Source of the DNA: Phialophora verrucosa
Lineage: Eukaryota; Ascomycota; Eurotiomycetes; Chaetothyriales; Herpotrichiellaceae
DNA: 64,000 bases
Direction: 5' to 3'
Assembly (NCBI GenBank): GCA_002099365.1
Contig: MSED01000013.1
Span: 2,108,001 to 2,172,000 of the forward strand
The notes under the pieces were generated by a model. The model did no database searches. It worked only from the letters and a program-made list of their open reading frames with translations, and was not told the origin of the DNA. Below, one piece after another: positions 10,642-20,059 of the stretch (within the stretch, counting starts at the first letter, position 1; every line of letters starts with the position of its first letter). The position numbers and the translations under genes are program-made.

Positions 10642-12873
10642 ATGTCGCAGACAGGAACCATTGCGAGCCTCGCATCTCTGCCGTCACCTCTACCGGCAGC
10701 ACCTGAAGGTGACGTCTTCACCAATGACCAATGGGAGATTCTGTTTTCGATTGTCGAGGTATTCCTACCATCTATCTCCTCTCCAGAGATTGACGCGGCT
10801 GTCTCTGAGCTGAAGCCGTACCTCCCAGAGGATGTCTCGGAGGACGAGGCGAGAGCGTATCTTTCCGAAGATCCGACCAAGAGCGACGCATTTAGGGATG
10901 TCGTCGTTCGCAAATTCAAGCTTCACGTCCCGCCTTCAGATGTACAGGGCCTAGGTTTCATCCTCTCCGCGTTCAATACCAGGCTGGGTTCCTACCTTCT
11001 CACCGGCTACACGACGCCGATCCACAAGCAAGATCTCGAGACCCGTACCGGGATCGTGTTCCAGTGGTCCCGCGCGCGATTGCCTCCCCTCCGCGCCATC
11101 TACAGGTCGCTCAATGCACTCGCTAGACAGGTCTGGCTCGCCACGTCGGCCAGTCTACCAAGGATGCTCGACTTCCCAGCTACTCCCAAGCACATCGAGC
11201 GCAACCCGAGCTACCAGTTCAAGTTCCACGACTTTACCTCTCCGTCCGCTCCCACAACGCTGTCCGCCGATGTGGTGATTGTCGGCTCTGGCTGTGGCGC
11301 TGGGGTCGTGGCATCCCATTTGTCCCGCGCCGGCTTGCAGTGTCTGGTCCTCGAGAAGTCCTACCACTTCCCTTCGACGCATTTTCCCATGTCCCAAGGT
11401 GATGCGGGCGAACACCTCCTGGAGAACGGCGGCGTGATTGTCTCCGACGACGCGTCGATGGGTATCCTCGTAGGAAGCACCTTTGGAGGCGGCGGAACGA
11501 TCAACTGGTCAGCTTCTCTGCAGCCTCCGTACCCTGTGCGCCAGGAATGGGCGTCCGAAGACCTTCCACACTTCCTCGGGCCAGAGTACCAAGACTGCCT
11601 GGACACCGTCTGCGAGCGCATGGGCGTCGCCAAAGCGACGGACCCAGAAGCCCTCGGCAAGATCGAACACAACTTCGCGAACCGGACGCTGCTGGAAGGG
11701 TCACGCCGGCTCGGCCTCGACGTCCGGATCGTGCCCCAGAACACGGGTTCCAAGCGGCATTTCTGCGGCTACTGCACCCACGGCTGCGCAGGCGCAACCA
11801 AGCAAGGCCCCGCGAACTGCTGGTTCCCGGACGCGGCGGCCCACGGCGCCCAGTTCATCGAAGGCTGCTGGGTCGAGGAGGTCACCTTCGCAGACGAGCA
11901 TCAGCAGACGGCGACGGGCGTCAAGGCAACATGGACGTCCCGCGACCGCGCAACCACGCGCCAGCTGACCGTCTCGGCCAAACGGGTCATCATCGCCGCC
12001 GGGACATTCCAATCCCCGCTCGTCCTCCTGCGCAGCGGGCTGAAGAACCCACACATCGGCACACACCTGCACCTCCACCCTACGAACACGGTGTGGGCGA
12101 CGTGGCCGCACCGCACCAACCCGTGGGAGGGCGCCATCCTGACGGCCGCGATGACAGGCCTCGACGACCTGGACGGCCACCACCACGGCGTCAAGGTCGA
12201 AGTCATGTGCTCGACCCCCGGGCTGGGCCTGCTGACGGTGCCGTTCCGCGCGCGACAATCCTCCTCCTCCTCCGCCTCGCCGCTCGCCCGCGCAGCGGCC
12301 GACTACCGCGTCAACGCCGCCAAGCACGGCTTCGCCACGAGCTTCGTCTGCATCGCCCGCGACGCCGACACGGGCCGCGTGTACCTCGACCCCAAGGACG
12401 CGTCGCGCCGCCGGGTACGCGTCGCGTACACGCCCTCGCAGCGCGACTGCCGGTCCATCCTCGAGGGCATGGTCGCGGCGCTGCGCATCGCCTTCACAAT
12501 GGGCGCCGTCGAGTTGGAGCCCAACCACCCGGAGTCGGAGCGGTGGGTGCGGCCTAGCCACCGCGGCAGCGGCGACGCCGACGACGACAAGGCGAGTTTC
12601 GACGTCTGGATCGCCGAGCTGCGCCGTCTGGGCTTTCGCGCCCCGGACCCGTGCACCGCAGGGAGTGCCCACCAGATGGGCACGTGTCGGATGAGTGGTT
12701 CGGCGGCCACGGGCGTGGTCGATGCGTGCGGCAGGGTCTTTGGCACCGAGGGCCTGTACGTCGCGGATGCGAGCGTGTTTCCCAGTGCGAGTGGGGTGAA
12801 TCCTATGATCAGCACCATGGGCATTGCCGAGTGGATTTCGAGGGGGATCGTGCGGGAGCTGGAGACGGCTTAA
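10642..12873 (+). CDS. FAO1: Long-chain fatty alcohol oxidase (GMC family)
   Basis: A single uninterrupted 743-aa frame. The ATG at 10642 is followed at once by conserved sequence. After an N-terminal helical region (about residues 25-190), the FAD-binding Rossmann motif VVIVGSGCGAGVVASHL lies at about residues 208-226, followed by the adenine-binding LVLEKS. The flavin-loop signature GGGGTINWS and the Cys-rich stretch HFCGYCTHGCAGATKQG occur in mid-protein. The GMC C-terminal half has the active-site histidine in SAHQMGTCRMSG (about residues 674-685) and the closing SGVNPMISTMG. The length agrees with fungal Fao1-type enzymes, which oxidise long-chain and omega-hydroxy alcohols to aldehydes with release of H2O2 during alkane/fatty-acid omega-oxidation. 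I see no C-terminal SKL. The 3' half is strongly GC-rich, which creates long but meaningless antisense frames. Confidence 0.93.
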   Translation: MSQTGTIASLASLPSPLPAAPEGDVFTNDQWEILFSIVEVFLPSISSPEIDAAVSELKPYLPEDVSEDEARAYLSEDPTKSDAFRDVVVRKFKLHVPPSDVQGLGFILSAFNTRLGSYLLTGYTTPIHKQDLETRTGIVFQWSRARLPPLRAIYRSLNALARQVWLATSASLPRMLDFPATPKHIERNPSYQFKFHDFTSPSAPTTLSADVVIVGSGCGAGVVASHLSRAGLQCLVLEKSYHFPSTHFPMSQGDAGEHLLENGGVIVSDDASMGILVGSTFGGGGTINWSASLQPPYPVRQEWASEDLPHFLGPEYQDCLDTVCERMGVAKATDPEALGKIEHNFANRTLLEGSRRLGLDVRIVPQNTGSKRHFCGYCTHGCAGATKQGPANCWFPDAAAHGAQFIEGCWVEEVTFADEHQQTATGVKATWTSRDRATTRQLTVSAKRVIIAAGTFQSPLVLLRSGLKNPHIGTHLHLHPTNTVWATWPHRTNPWEGAILTAAMTGLDDLDGHHHGVKVEVMCSTPGLGLLTVPFRARQSSSSSASPLARAAADYRVNAAKHGFATSFVCIARDADTGRVYLDPKDASRRRVRVAYTPSQRDCRSILEGMVAALRIAFTMGAVELEPNHPESERWVRPSHRGSGDADDDKASFDVWIAELRRLGFRAPDPCTAGSAHQMGTCRMSGSAATGVVDACGRVFGTEGLYVADASVFPSASGVNPMISTMGIAEWISRGIVRELETA

Positions 12874-13406
12874 GGACGTGGTACAGGCACAGGTACAGAC
12901 AGGAACGAAGATACAAACAGAGAGTGAGAGGGCGGGAGCAATACTACTGTTCCGAGTAATATACACGGTAGAACCGAATAGAGGGAGACGCTCATGTCGT
13001 TCGTCGCATCGTCATATCATTTGGGCTGAACCTGTCTGTCCCGAGTCGGTAGGTAGGTTAGCTAGGTAGGTAGATTGGTCGCCGTCTTATACACAACGAC
13101 AGAAACCCTCGCCGATGGGCTGCCTGGTAAGCACCCTTTCCAATGCCCTGTAACCGACCTAAGCAACTGAGCCCAGTCCCATATGAACCGTGCTTGCGAC
13201 GCACCGGACCTATTCCTTGATGATCGATTCCAAAAAGAAAAGCACGATCAGAACCCATCCCATTCAAGGGGTACACGTGAAGCACCCGCCTGCTCGAAAC
13301 GCAATACCAGATAAATCACATTGGACTCAGCACCAACACCAACACCCGTCTCGCGTGCACCTTACTTCAACTTTCCTTCACACCCTTCTCACCTTGCATT
13401 TCGATG
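12874..13406. other. Convergent 3' intergenic region
   Basis: It separates the 3' ends of the alcohol oxidase (+) and kinesin (-). It holds a degenerate GGTA tetranucleotide run at about 13049-13075 and otherwise nothing I can support. Confidence 0.4.
13049..13075. repeat. Imperfect (GGTA)n tetranucleotide repeat
   Basis: Several GGTA/GCTA units in tandem, interrupted by single-base changes, in the shared 3' flank of two convergent genes. Confidence 0.6.
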
Positions 13407-16379
13407 TTATCTCGTCTTTTTCGCCACGCCGATCCTCGTCCTCGACACCTTGTCCGCAAATTTCAAGCTCGTTATTGTCTCACTTAGACACTTCTTCTCC
13501 GGCGCAACCATGACGAACATCAGCGTCTTTGAGTTCCCGCCCAGAGAATATTGGAGGAGGTAAGTGAGTTTGCTGTTCCGGTAGGGGATATGGCCGGTTG
13601 CACCCGAGGCTGAAACGGAGGTAGTCGAGGAACGGGACGGCGAACTGCCCCTTGAAGAAGCATCTCGTTTCTGCGAGGATGGATGGGAAGATTGTTGACC
13701 CAATGCGCCGATCACATCGCCGAGGCAGGAGAGTGATTTGTTGATGTTTTGGGTCTCCTTTAATCGAGCGCCTTCGACTTTGGAGTGCGTCAGTCTTTCG
13801 GAGCCGGCGAGGTCAACCAGGTTGAGCGTGCCTTTGCTCTTCCGGCCGGTGATACTGTTGACGCCTTGTAGTTTGAGAATAAACACCGAATGGGAGCGAG
13901 AACTGCGCTCGTTCGCCTTTGTGGCCGCTACACTGCGGCGCGACATAGCTTGCGCAAGAATACCCTCGACTTGATCCTGACTGTCGAGATTCAGCGTCGT
14001 GACGTCGGTGATGGTCGTCTCGCATGTGGCTGCATCATGGATGATTTGGTGTTTCTTATTGCCCCCATCGTCTTTTCCAAGTAGATCGCGCAGTTCTTCG
14101 TTGTATACTTCCACGAAACTGCCTTGCATGGTGTACGTCCACCCTCGGGCCTCGAGATCTTTGCTGGTGCTGTATATCTGTCGGAGCGCACGCGGGATCA
14201 TACCGTCATCGGAGGACATGGTATATGTCTTGCCCGAACCCGTCTGGCCGTAGGCGAAGATGCAGACGTTGTAGCCGTCCAGCGCAGACTGAATCAGCTG
14301 GCTGATCTCCTCAAAGATGTCGCTGTTCGTCGCCGACGGGTTGAAAACGCGATCGAACGAGAACTGGTGAGTTTTGGTGGTGACTTTGCCCAGACTGTTC
14401 ATCTCTTCTGGGCCTTTGACTTCTATGTCCTTGAGTTCCTCTTCTTCGAACTCGGACTCGGGAAAGGTGATTTTGGCTTTGTCTTCACCCTCTTCGCCGA
14501 CGGGTCGAACGCGGCAGAATACCCGAATGTTGCCCTTCAGTTCCTGTACTTGATTGTGTAATTTTCTTCGAAGCATTTCTTCCTTTCTGAGCTTCTCCTG
14601 GCACTCAACTGCTGTTGCCAGTGCCTCATTCATCCTCCTTTCCATTGTTGCGTAGGCTTCTGACTGAGACTTGCTGTCTGATTCGAGGTACTCGATCTTA
14701 GCCTGCAATGCTTGTCGAGCACTTTCCATGTGTAATGCATTGTCGCCTGCGGCGGAGAGGTTTTGTCGTAGCTCGTCGTTTCGAAGTCTTTCTCTTTCAA
14801 GATCTGCTTTCAGTCGATCGATCTCATTGCTCAAGTTTCCAATTTGTTGTTCCTTTGAATCAAGATCCATCCGGTGCCGCTGTTTTTCTAGCGCCCCTTG
14901 TGTGGATACCTGACTCAGAGCTTGTATCCGCTGAGTCCGCTCGCTCTCGAGCTCATCCTCTAGTCTTCTCTTCAACTCGCGGATCTCTTCCCTGTGGTCG
15001 TCTCTCAGCTGCTCCCGCTCGTCTCGATGTGTCTGGCGGATACTCTCCACTTCGATCCTGTGGTAGCGTTTCAAGTCTTCAACTTCCTCTTCTTGCTGTC
15101 GCTTCAGCTCTTGCTTTGACCGTTCAGCCGCTTCGAGCTTGAACTTTGTGGTTTCGAGTTCAGTCCGCAGCCCGATCAGTGCTTCTGTCGAGTCTTTCCG
15201 ATCTTGTTCGAGGCTCGCAATTGTGGACTTGTATGAGGTGTTGATCTCGCTTGCTGCCATGTTGTCCTCCATAGCTTGTTTGTAGTGCTTGCAGACATCT
15301 TCGTACATTCTCTCGATGTTGCCATATTGTTCTTCGGGATCCCAGGATACTAAATTAGAGTCTTTAGTCAGAAACGGTTGGCCTTTAATCTTGCGAATGG
15401 TACTGATCCAGAGATCTTTAGGGAGTGGGGCCGGGGTAAAGTTATTCTTCGGGGTGAATGGGTCTCTTGCTACAGGCGATTGCTGTCGAGGGGTGGGCGA
15501 AGGTCGAGGTAGCCTCGACGGGCCATTAGGTCTCGATTTCGGAGTTGGTGTCGAAGGTTCCAATGAGAGACCGAATAGTCGCTCGGTTATTGTCGTTGTC
15601 GAGACGTTGCGATCGAGCCGAGCACACGGGAAGGCCAGTGGAGGCCCTTTCATGTTTCGAGCACCTCGTTTCGGTACGACGATCGTGGATCCATTCACGG
15701 ACATACGGGCAGCAGGGGTAAACTGGGGTATAGAAGTAAGAGAAACCATACGTTTTCCATTGGGACCATCTAGATTATTTCCTCCTCGGGTTCCTTGGGC
15801 TGTCTCTGGCCTCGAGTCGGCGGGTCTTGGTACACGTTCTCTTGCAAGCGAAGACTTCGGTCGGGTCAGGCTGGAGGTGGCGCGAATCGCAGGAGGTCTT
15901 ATGCCGCAGCCGACGCTCGCGGAGAAGGCGGAGATCGAGGAGGATACGGAGGCGTCCCTCGAACTGTTCGAATTGCTTCGGTACGATTGGGAGAAGGCGG
16001 CGGGATTTCGAGAATGAACGGCGGAAATGATTCCAGTGCCCACAGGGACATTCGATCTAGGAGCTGCTGTGTTTGTTTTGGTCTCGCCGGCACGCTCGAC
16101 CAATGTCTTCCGCTTTGCTGCCGGCTCAGGCACTGTTGCTGTCAGCGCCACCTGAGTCTTCTTTGTTTGGGCCGTGTACAAACAGTTTGATCCTTGTCTC
16201 TTGTGGCCAACCAATGGCGGAGGAGGCATGTTACTGCGCGAGTTGGTCGCCGCCACCGTCATCTCTGCCATGGCTCGCTGAGGAGATGCATGCCCATATC
16301 TGGTGGGCTGCGGCAGATGAGACACGAACTGCGACGGCATGTTAGCGGATTGATGGCATATTTGAGATGGTGTCAACAT
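13407..16379 (-). CDS. klpA: C-terminal-motor kinesin (kinesin-14, KlpA/Kar3 type)
   Basis: A single 990-codon frame. A Ser/Pro-rich basic N-terminal tail (about 1-330) is followed by a coiled coil rich in Glu/Lys/Arg heptads (about 375-610) and a C-terminal motor starting at NIRVFCRVRPV (about residue 615). The P-loop GQTGSGKT lies near 713, switch I (NERSSRSHS) near 828, switch II (DLAGSE) near 855, and IPYRNSKLTYLLQ near 931. Motor-at-the-C-terminus order defines minus-end-directed kinesin-14, which acts in spindle assembly and focusing. About 35 Ser-rich residues interrupt the motor just before IPYRNSKLT. The start is uncertain: the upstream text CTAACATGCCGTCGCAG resembles an acceptor site, so the true first exon could lie further upstream. 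Internal ATGs at 16340 and 16271 are alternatives. Confidence 0.92.
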   Translation of the reverse strand: MLTPSQICHQSANMPSQFVSHLPQPTRYGHASPQRAMAEMTVAATNSRSNMPPPPLVGHKRQGSNCLYTAQTKKTQVALTATVPEPAAKRKTLVERAGETKTNTAAPRSNVPVGTGIISAVHSRNPAAFSQSYRSNSNSSRDASVSSSISAFSASVGCGIRPPAIRATSSLTRPKSSLARERVPRPADSRPETAQGTRGGNNLDGPNGKRMVSLTSIPQFTPAARMSVNGSTIVVPKRGARNMKGPPLAFPCARLDRNVSTTTITERLFGLSLEPSTPTPKSRPNGPSRLPRPSPTPRQQSPVARDPFTPKNNFTPAPLPKDLWISTIRKIKGQPFLTKDSNLVSWDPEEQYGNIERMYEDVCKHYKQAMEDNMAASEINTSYKSTIASLEQDRKDSTEALIGLRTELETTKFKLEAAERSKQELKRQQEEEVEDLKRYHRIEVESIRQTHRDEREQLRDDHREEIRELKRRLEDELESERTQRIQALSQVSTQGALEKQRHRMDLDSKEQQIGNLSNEIDRLKADLERERLRNDELRQNLSAAGDNALHMESARQALQAKIEYLESDSKSQSEAYATMERRMNEALATAVECQEKLRKEEMLRRKLHNQVQELKGNIRVFCRVRPVGEEGEDKAKITFPESEFEEEELKDIEVKGPEEMNSLGKVTTKTHQFSFDRVFNPSATNSDIFEEISQLIQSALDGYNVCIFAYGQTGSGKTYTMSSDDGMIPRALRQIYSTSKDLEARGWTYTMQGSFVEVYNEELRDLLGKDDGGNKKHQIIHDAATCETTITDVTTLNLDSQDQVEGILAQAMSRRSVAATKANERSSRSHSVFILKLQGVNSITGRKSKGTLNLVDLAGSERLTHSKVEGARLKETQNINKSLSCLGDVIGALGQQSSHPSSQKRDASSRGSSPSRSSTTSVSASGATGHIPYRNSKLTYLLQYSLGGNSKTLMFVMVAPEKKCLSETITSLKFADKVSRTRIGVAKKTR

Positions 16380-16937
16380 GCATTCTCAGAGTCCATCTTG
16401 GGAAACAATGGTGCGCGACACGTGGGTGCCCAATAAGTTCTGGTATTGAAGATAGAGTGTCGGTCGGTGGATGTGATGAGCACCAAAACCACAAACATGC
16501 TACCCAATGTAGACTAGTACGGCTTATATAATGGGTGGCAGGGGTGGTGTCGGGATTCAAAGGGTCCAATGTCTCGACTGTCCGGAGCACGAGTACTCTT
16601 TTACTACTCCGGCTTCTGATTCGGGCTGCAGCAAGTGAGTCCTACTGGTAGGTAGGGGCTGCAGATCTTCCACCTTGATGTTCACTTCATCCAACAGGAA
16701 AGATTACAGTGTCTTGATGGTTTGATTGTTATGTGAGTGTAGGTATAGGCCGGAGGGGCTTCGGGCTCGACACAGAGATAAGTTCGTTCTTCCTGCTGAA
16801 AGCTTCAGACCGCGACTGTGCAGAAGAACATTCCGATCATTTCCCCCGACTGGGGCTCCCAAAGCGCGACTTTGAGCTCCCCTACAGCTTGATAGCCCAA
16901 ATGCGGTCCCCTCTGAAACAGCATGCACCGGCCCTGT
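16380..16937. other. Kinesin 5' flank and surface-protein 3' flank
   Basis: No supported gene. It contains the kinesin promoter region and the 3' UTR of the next minus-strand gene. Confidence 0.4.
16525..16531 (-). promoter_or_regulatory. TATA-like element upstream of kinesin-14
   Basis: Reads TTATATAA on the minus strand, about 145 bp upstream of the first kinesin ATG. Position and sequence fit a TATA box, but a match this short can occur by chance. Confidence 0.3.
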
Positions 16938-17778
16938 TCACCCTTGAACCTCATACATTGATCCTGGCGGGGCTTCATGAACTCCAACGCGCATTGCCGG
17001 CATTTTGCTGCCCTCCGGTTGCTCCATCTCTTGTCTCTGATATATTCGTGGCGCATTGTCGGCAGAAATAACAGCGCTGTATTTTCGCTCGGCGGCCAGC
17101 CGCCTCTTGCGCTCCCTCCAGATCAAGAATATCGTTGCAATCAGCAACAGCGCACTGATACCCACGCTCACACCAACGCCGATCGCTATTGTACGGCCAT
17201 CGGAACCAGCGCTTGGGCTCGTTATTGAAGTCGCTGCTGCTGTTGAGCCAGTCGTCGTTGCCGCACTCTTGACGGTGGACGGAGGTGATGTTGAGGAAGA
17301 TATACTGGTCGAGGTCGACGTGCTCGTTGGGAAGTAGGGTCGGCCAAAGGCAACGTTGAAGGTCTTCTGACAGCAGCTTGAGCCATCATCCGTTGCGCAG
17401 CACCATCTTTGGTCATTCGTCGCCATTGCTGTTCCATTGCCGCAATCAAAGATGTTGGCGAAGTTGGAGAGGTCGGCTTCAACTATTTTCTCTCAGCAAA
17501 GTTAAGTGGACGGGAGCGAGAGAGCCAGGTGGTATGCATCACACACCTTGAAAGCTGCAAGCTTGCGCACAGCTCGAAGACAACCACGTTGAGTCTGTGC
17601 AACCTCCTCGGTAGATGTAGTTTGCGTTGCCCAAGCAGTATCCATTTTCGGTGCACACACTGGTCCGCAGATCACAGCAGGCGGCATGGTCAGGATCGCC
17701 GCCTGCATCGCAAGGCTGATAGTTGTACTGGGTCACTTTCTCACCGTTTGGCCAGTAGCAAGTGGTTGACGCCAACAT
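16938..17778 (-). CDS. Cys-rich, Ser/Thr-stalked single-pass surface protein
   Basis: Two exons: 17547-17778 and 16938-17482, with an intron of 64 nt (donor GTGTGT, branch CTTAAC, acceptor AATAG). The junction codon G|TT keeps frame and gives at least 258 aa. The ectodomain has many paired cysteines (TCYWPNGEK, AACCDLRTSVC, NGYCLGNA, SSCAQAC, RWCCATDDGSSCCQ). A Ser/Thr stalk follows, then one transmembrane helix (IAIGVGVSVGISALLLIATI) ahead of the basic stop-transfer WRERKRR and a ~60-residue cytosolic tail. This layout recurs in fungal genomes and resembles Mid2/Wsc-type wall sensors in plan only. First in-frame ATG is at 17778. No signal peptide is visible downstream of it, so a short upstream exon carrying one is likely but I could not define it. 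Confidence 0.7.
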
Positions 17779-18326
17779 GTTGGCATAGGTGAACGACGGA
17801 GCCTTGGGTGACGAGGTGTCCAGTCAAAAGTGCTGAACATGGCTGTTTTAACAAGAGCGATCGACAACCACGCTGCCAGGTGGAGGGTAGTTATAGTTGC
17901 CTGTTGTCTGCAGGCTACTTGTGCAGCATGAAACTCGTACAACCGCCTACCGACGTCGTGCATGAGGCTAGCGGCCCGTGGCAAAGGCCAGGAACATTCG
18001 CGCCTTGACGTGAGGCTGTCTCTTCGCCGGAGAAATTCCTGCTTGAAACTCATCCTGTCGACCGAGTATGCAGCCCTTCAGCCACTGTAAATAGCCTTGG
18101 GAAGGTGGAAATGGAAGGCGCATTCGCCTAGGGCTATTCAAACCCGCCTGGTCGTGGCGGTTTCAAATCACGGCTTGTCAAGGTTGTTTTGGTTACAGGA
18201 ATGAGCATGGTCGAGGCCAAGAGAGCTTTTGGCGTAGCCGCGCGCGTCACAGCCACTTTCCTTTTTGCCGATTCATTTTCAGACACTTTCACTCAACTGA
18301 ACACCGGTTATATCGGATGCAAAACC

Positions 18327-18353
18327 GTTTCTACAGGGACAGTCTGTAGAAAC
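18327..18353. repeat. Perfect inverted repeat (10-bp stem, 7-nt loop)
   Basis: GTTTCTACAG and CTGTAGAAAC are exact reverse complements separated by GGACAGT. No adjoining T-run or gene end suggests a terminator function. Confidence 0.75.
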
Positions 18354-18516
18354 GAGAATCCCATAATATGTTGCAAAACCTTTCACCAGTACTCGGTAAG
18401 GTATGCTTCTCATTGTACGGGAGTATTGCGGTTTGCCTTGCACCGGCATGAGCCTTTTCCGCCACCCTCCACCATTGTCCAATCGCAACATTGGCCCCTG
18501 CCGCGTTGAGACCACC

Positions 18517-18717
18517 TCAGAGCTCCCTCCTCTTCTTGGATCCGGCATGGCAGTTGTTGGGTCTGACTGCCAACGGCTGCACACCGTTGTTAAGGACGCT
18601 TTCGGTCACTTGGAAGTACTCATCGATCGCGGGCAACACTTCGGTACGGTTCATTCCATTGACGATACCCACAGCCATGTTTGTGTCTGCGGTGCCAAAA
18701 GTGGCATCCTGATCCAC
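18517..18717 (-). other. Possible exon of an unrecognised small protein
   Basis: An open frame that reads like real protein (VDQDATFGTADTNMAVG, then NGMNRTEVLPAIDEYFQ) and ends in KKRREL. Upstream on the same strand, other open frames include a hydrophobic stretch followed by a basic RGLTRRQTED motif, reminiscent of a signal/propeptide. I could not connect them with convincing splice sites. It may be an unresolved multi-exon gene, a decayed one, or chance. Confidence 0.2.
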
Positions 18718-20059
18718 AAATTGCTACAGGCATACTGCGGATATGTACCTGTCAGTTCCCTAATGTGGATGATAACAATGAAGCCGTTCGAGAACGAAAC
18801 ACTCCATCGGAGACAAGGCTCCTCACAGACGACATTGTTGAAGGTCGGCTCGTTAGAGCCAGTTGGGCTTGGGCCACTAGATTGGCACCGACGAAACTCG
18901 CTGCATCCGACAAAAAGCTCGACACGATGCCAGTGCCGTGCGCTCAGTCGTTTTGAGCTGTTCCTAGATCTTCTGTTTGTCGGCGTGTGAGGCCACGGCC
19001 TGCCACTAGCGGCAAAGCACGGAAAATGGTGGCCAACGAGCTGGTGAGATAGATTTGTCGCGTATTTCAGCAATTCAGGGTGTCAGCTGGACTAACATAA
19101 AAGACAAGGCAGGCAAGAAGGCTCGCAAATTCACACTGCTCGAAGAATGCTCATCTGAGGGACTTCCTCGCCAGTCTTGCGGTCGGTTTAGATACCCACA
19201 CTCAAGCAACGCTGATGGCGCATCTTAAGCATTCGCCATGGAGGGAACATAGAAAGCTTCGCGCCAAAGCATGGATACACTCTCAGCTCCCAAAGGGGAA
19301 TGAATACATATTGTATGTGTGTGCAGGAAAGAGGCGATGCGGCTCGCAATATCGAAGCACCTCCAAGTCTTGAACGTCTGGTTACGTTAATATTCGTAAT
19401 GTTTCTTGGAAAACCAGTCGCGAGCATCTGGGACTTTCTCAAGTTGTCAGTCTGATGAGCGTCTCCATCATATCGGCGAGAGCCGCATCTTATTGCATGG
19501 CTCGCAACCACGACTTACGAACGCAACCTCCAAAAGCGGCAGGAAAATTCATGCAACCTGCGTTAAACTGTAACCAAGAGGTTTCCTGGATATTACTCTT
19601 CCCCTTTCAACCCACATCCTGAATGCGCTTGATAGCGACGGATTGTGCTGAGATGCGCTCTGTCTTTTCGAGGAGTGCCCCTCTCAATGTGTTGTGTGTG
19701 AAAAAGAATGGTATAATCATGGTATAATCTTAGTCAAGTATTGCGAATACCGGTCGACGATGGCGAATACTGGCCGACCCGCCTCGAACAGTCTTTTGCG
19801 GAAAGAGAACCAGGAGCATGCAGGATCTGAGCGAACTATCTTATCTGAAGCCAATAGGTGGAATTTCGGTTCGCCCTGTTCAACATCCAAGGCCTGGATT
19901 GCGTGCTTTACACATGTTTGCGGAGCGACGCAGTCGACCAGCGGGGAAACATGTATAAGAAATGGCATGGACGACGGAGATATGGCCTGGTCGAGTCAGA
20001 ATCGGCTTTTGCATCTTCTTCTGCGCGACAGCTGTTGTTGAACCTGCTGACCAGTCATC

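Larger units (their letters stand above)
17779..20059. other. Intergenic region with possible broken or unresolved gene
   Basis: No complete gene is supported. It should include the missing 5' exon of the Cys-rich protein. A minus-strand coding-like segment lies at about 18517-18720, and a perfect 10-bp hairpin at 18327-18353. The rest shows nothing I can assign. Confidence 0.4.

Noticed and set aside
11547..12966. Long open frames on both strands overlapping the fatty alcohol oxidase, including a 421-codon antisense frame
   Set aside because: Their Arg/Ala/His/Pro-rich composition is the usual shadow of a GC-rich coding region. No domain is visible and the sense frame is a complete GMC oxidase.
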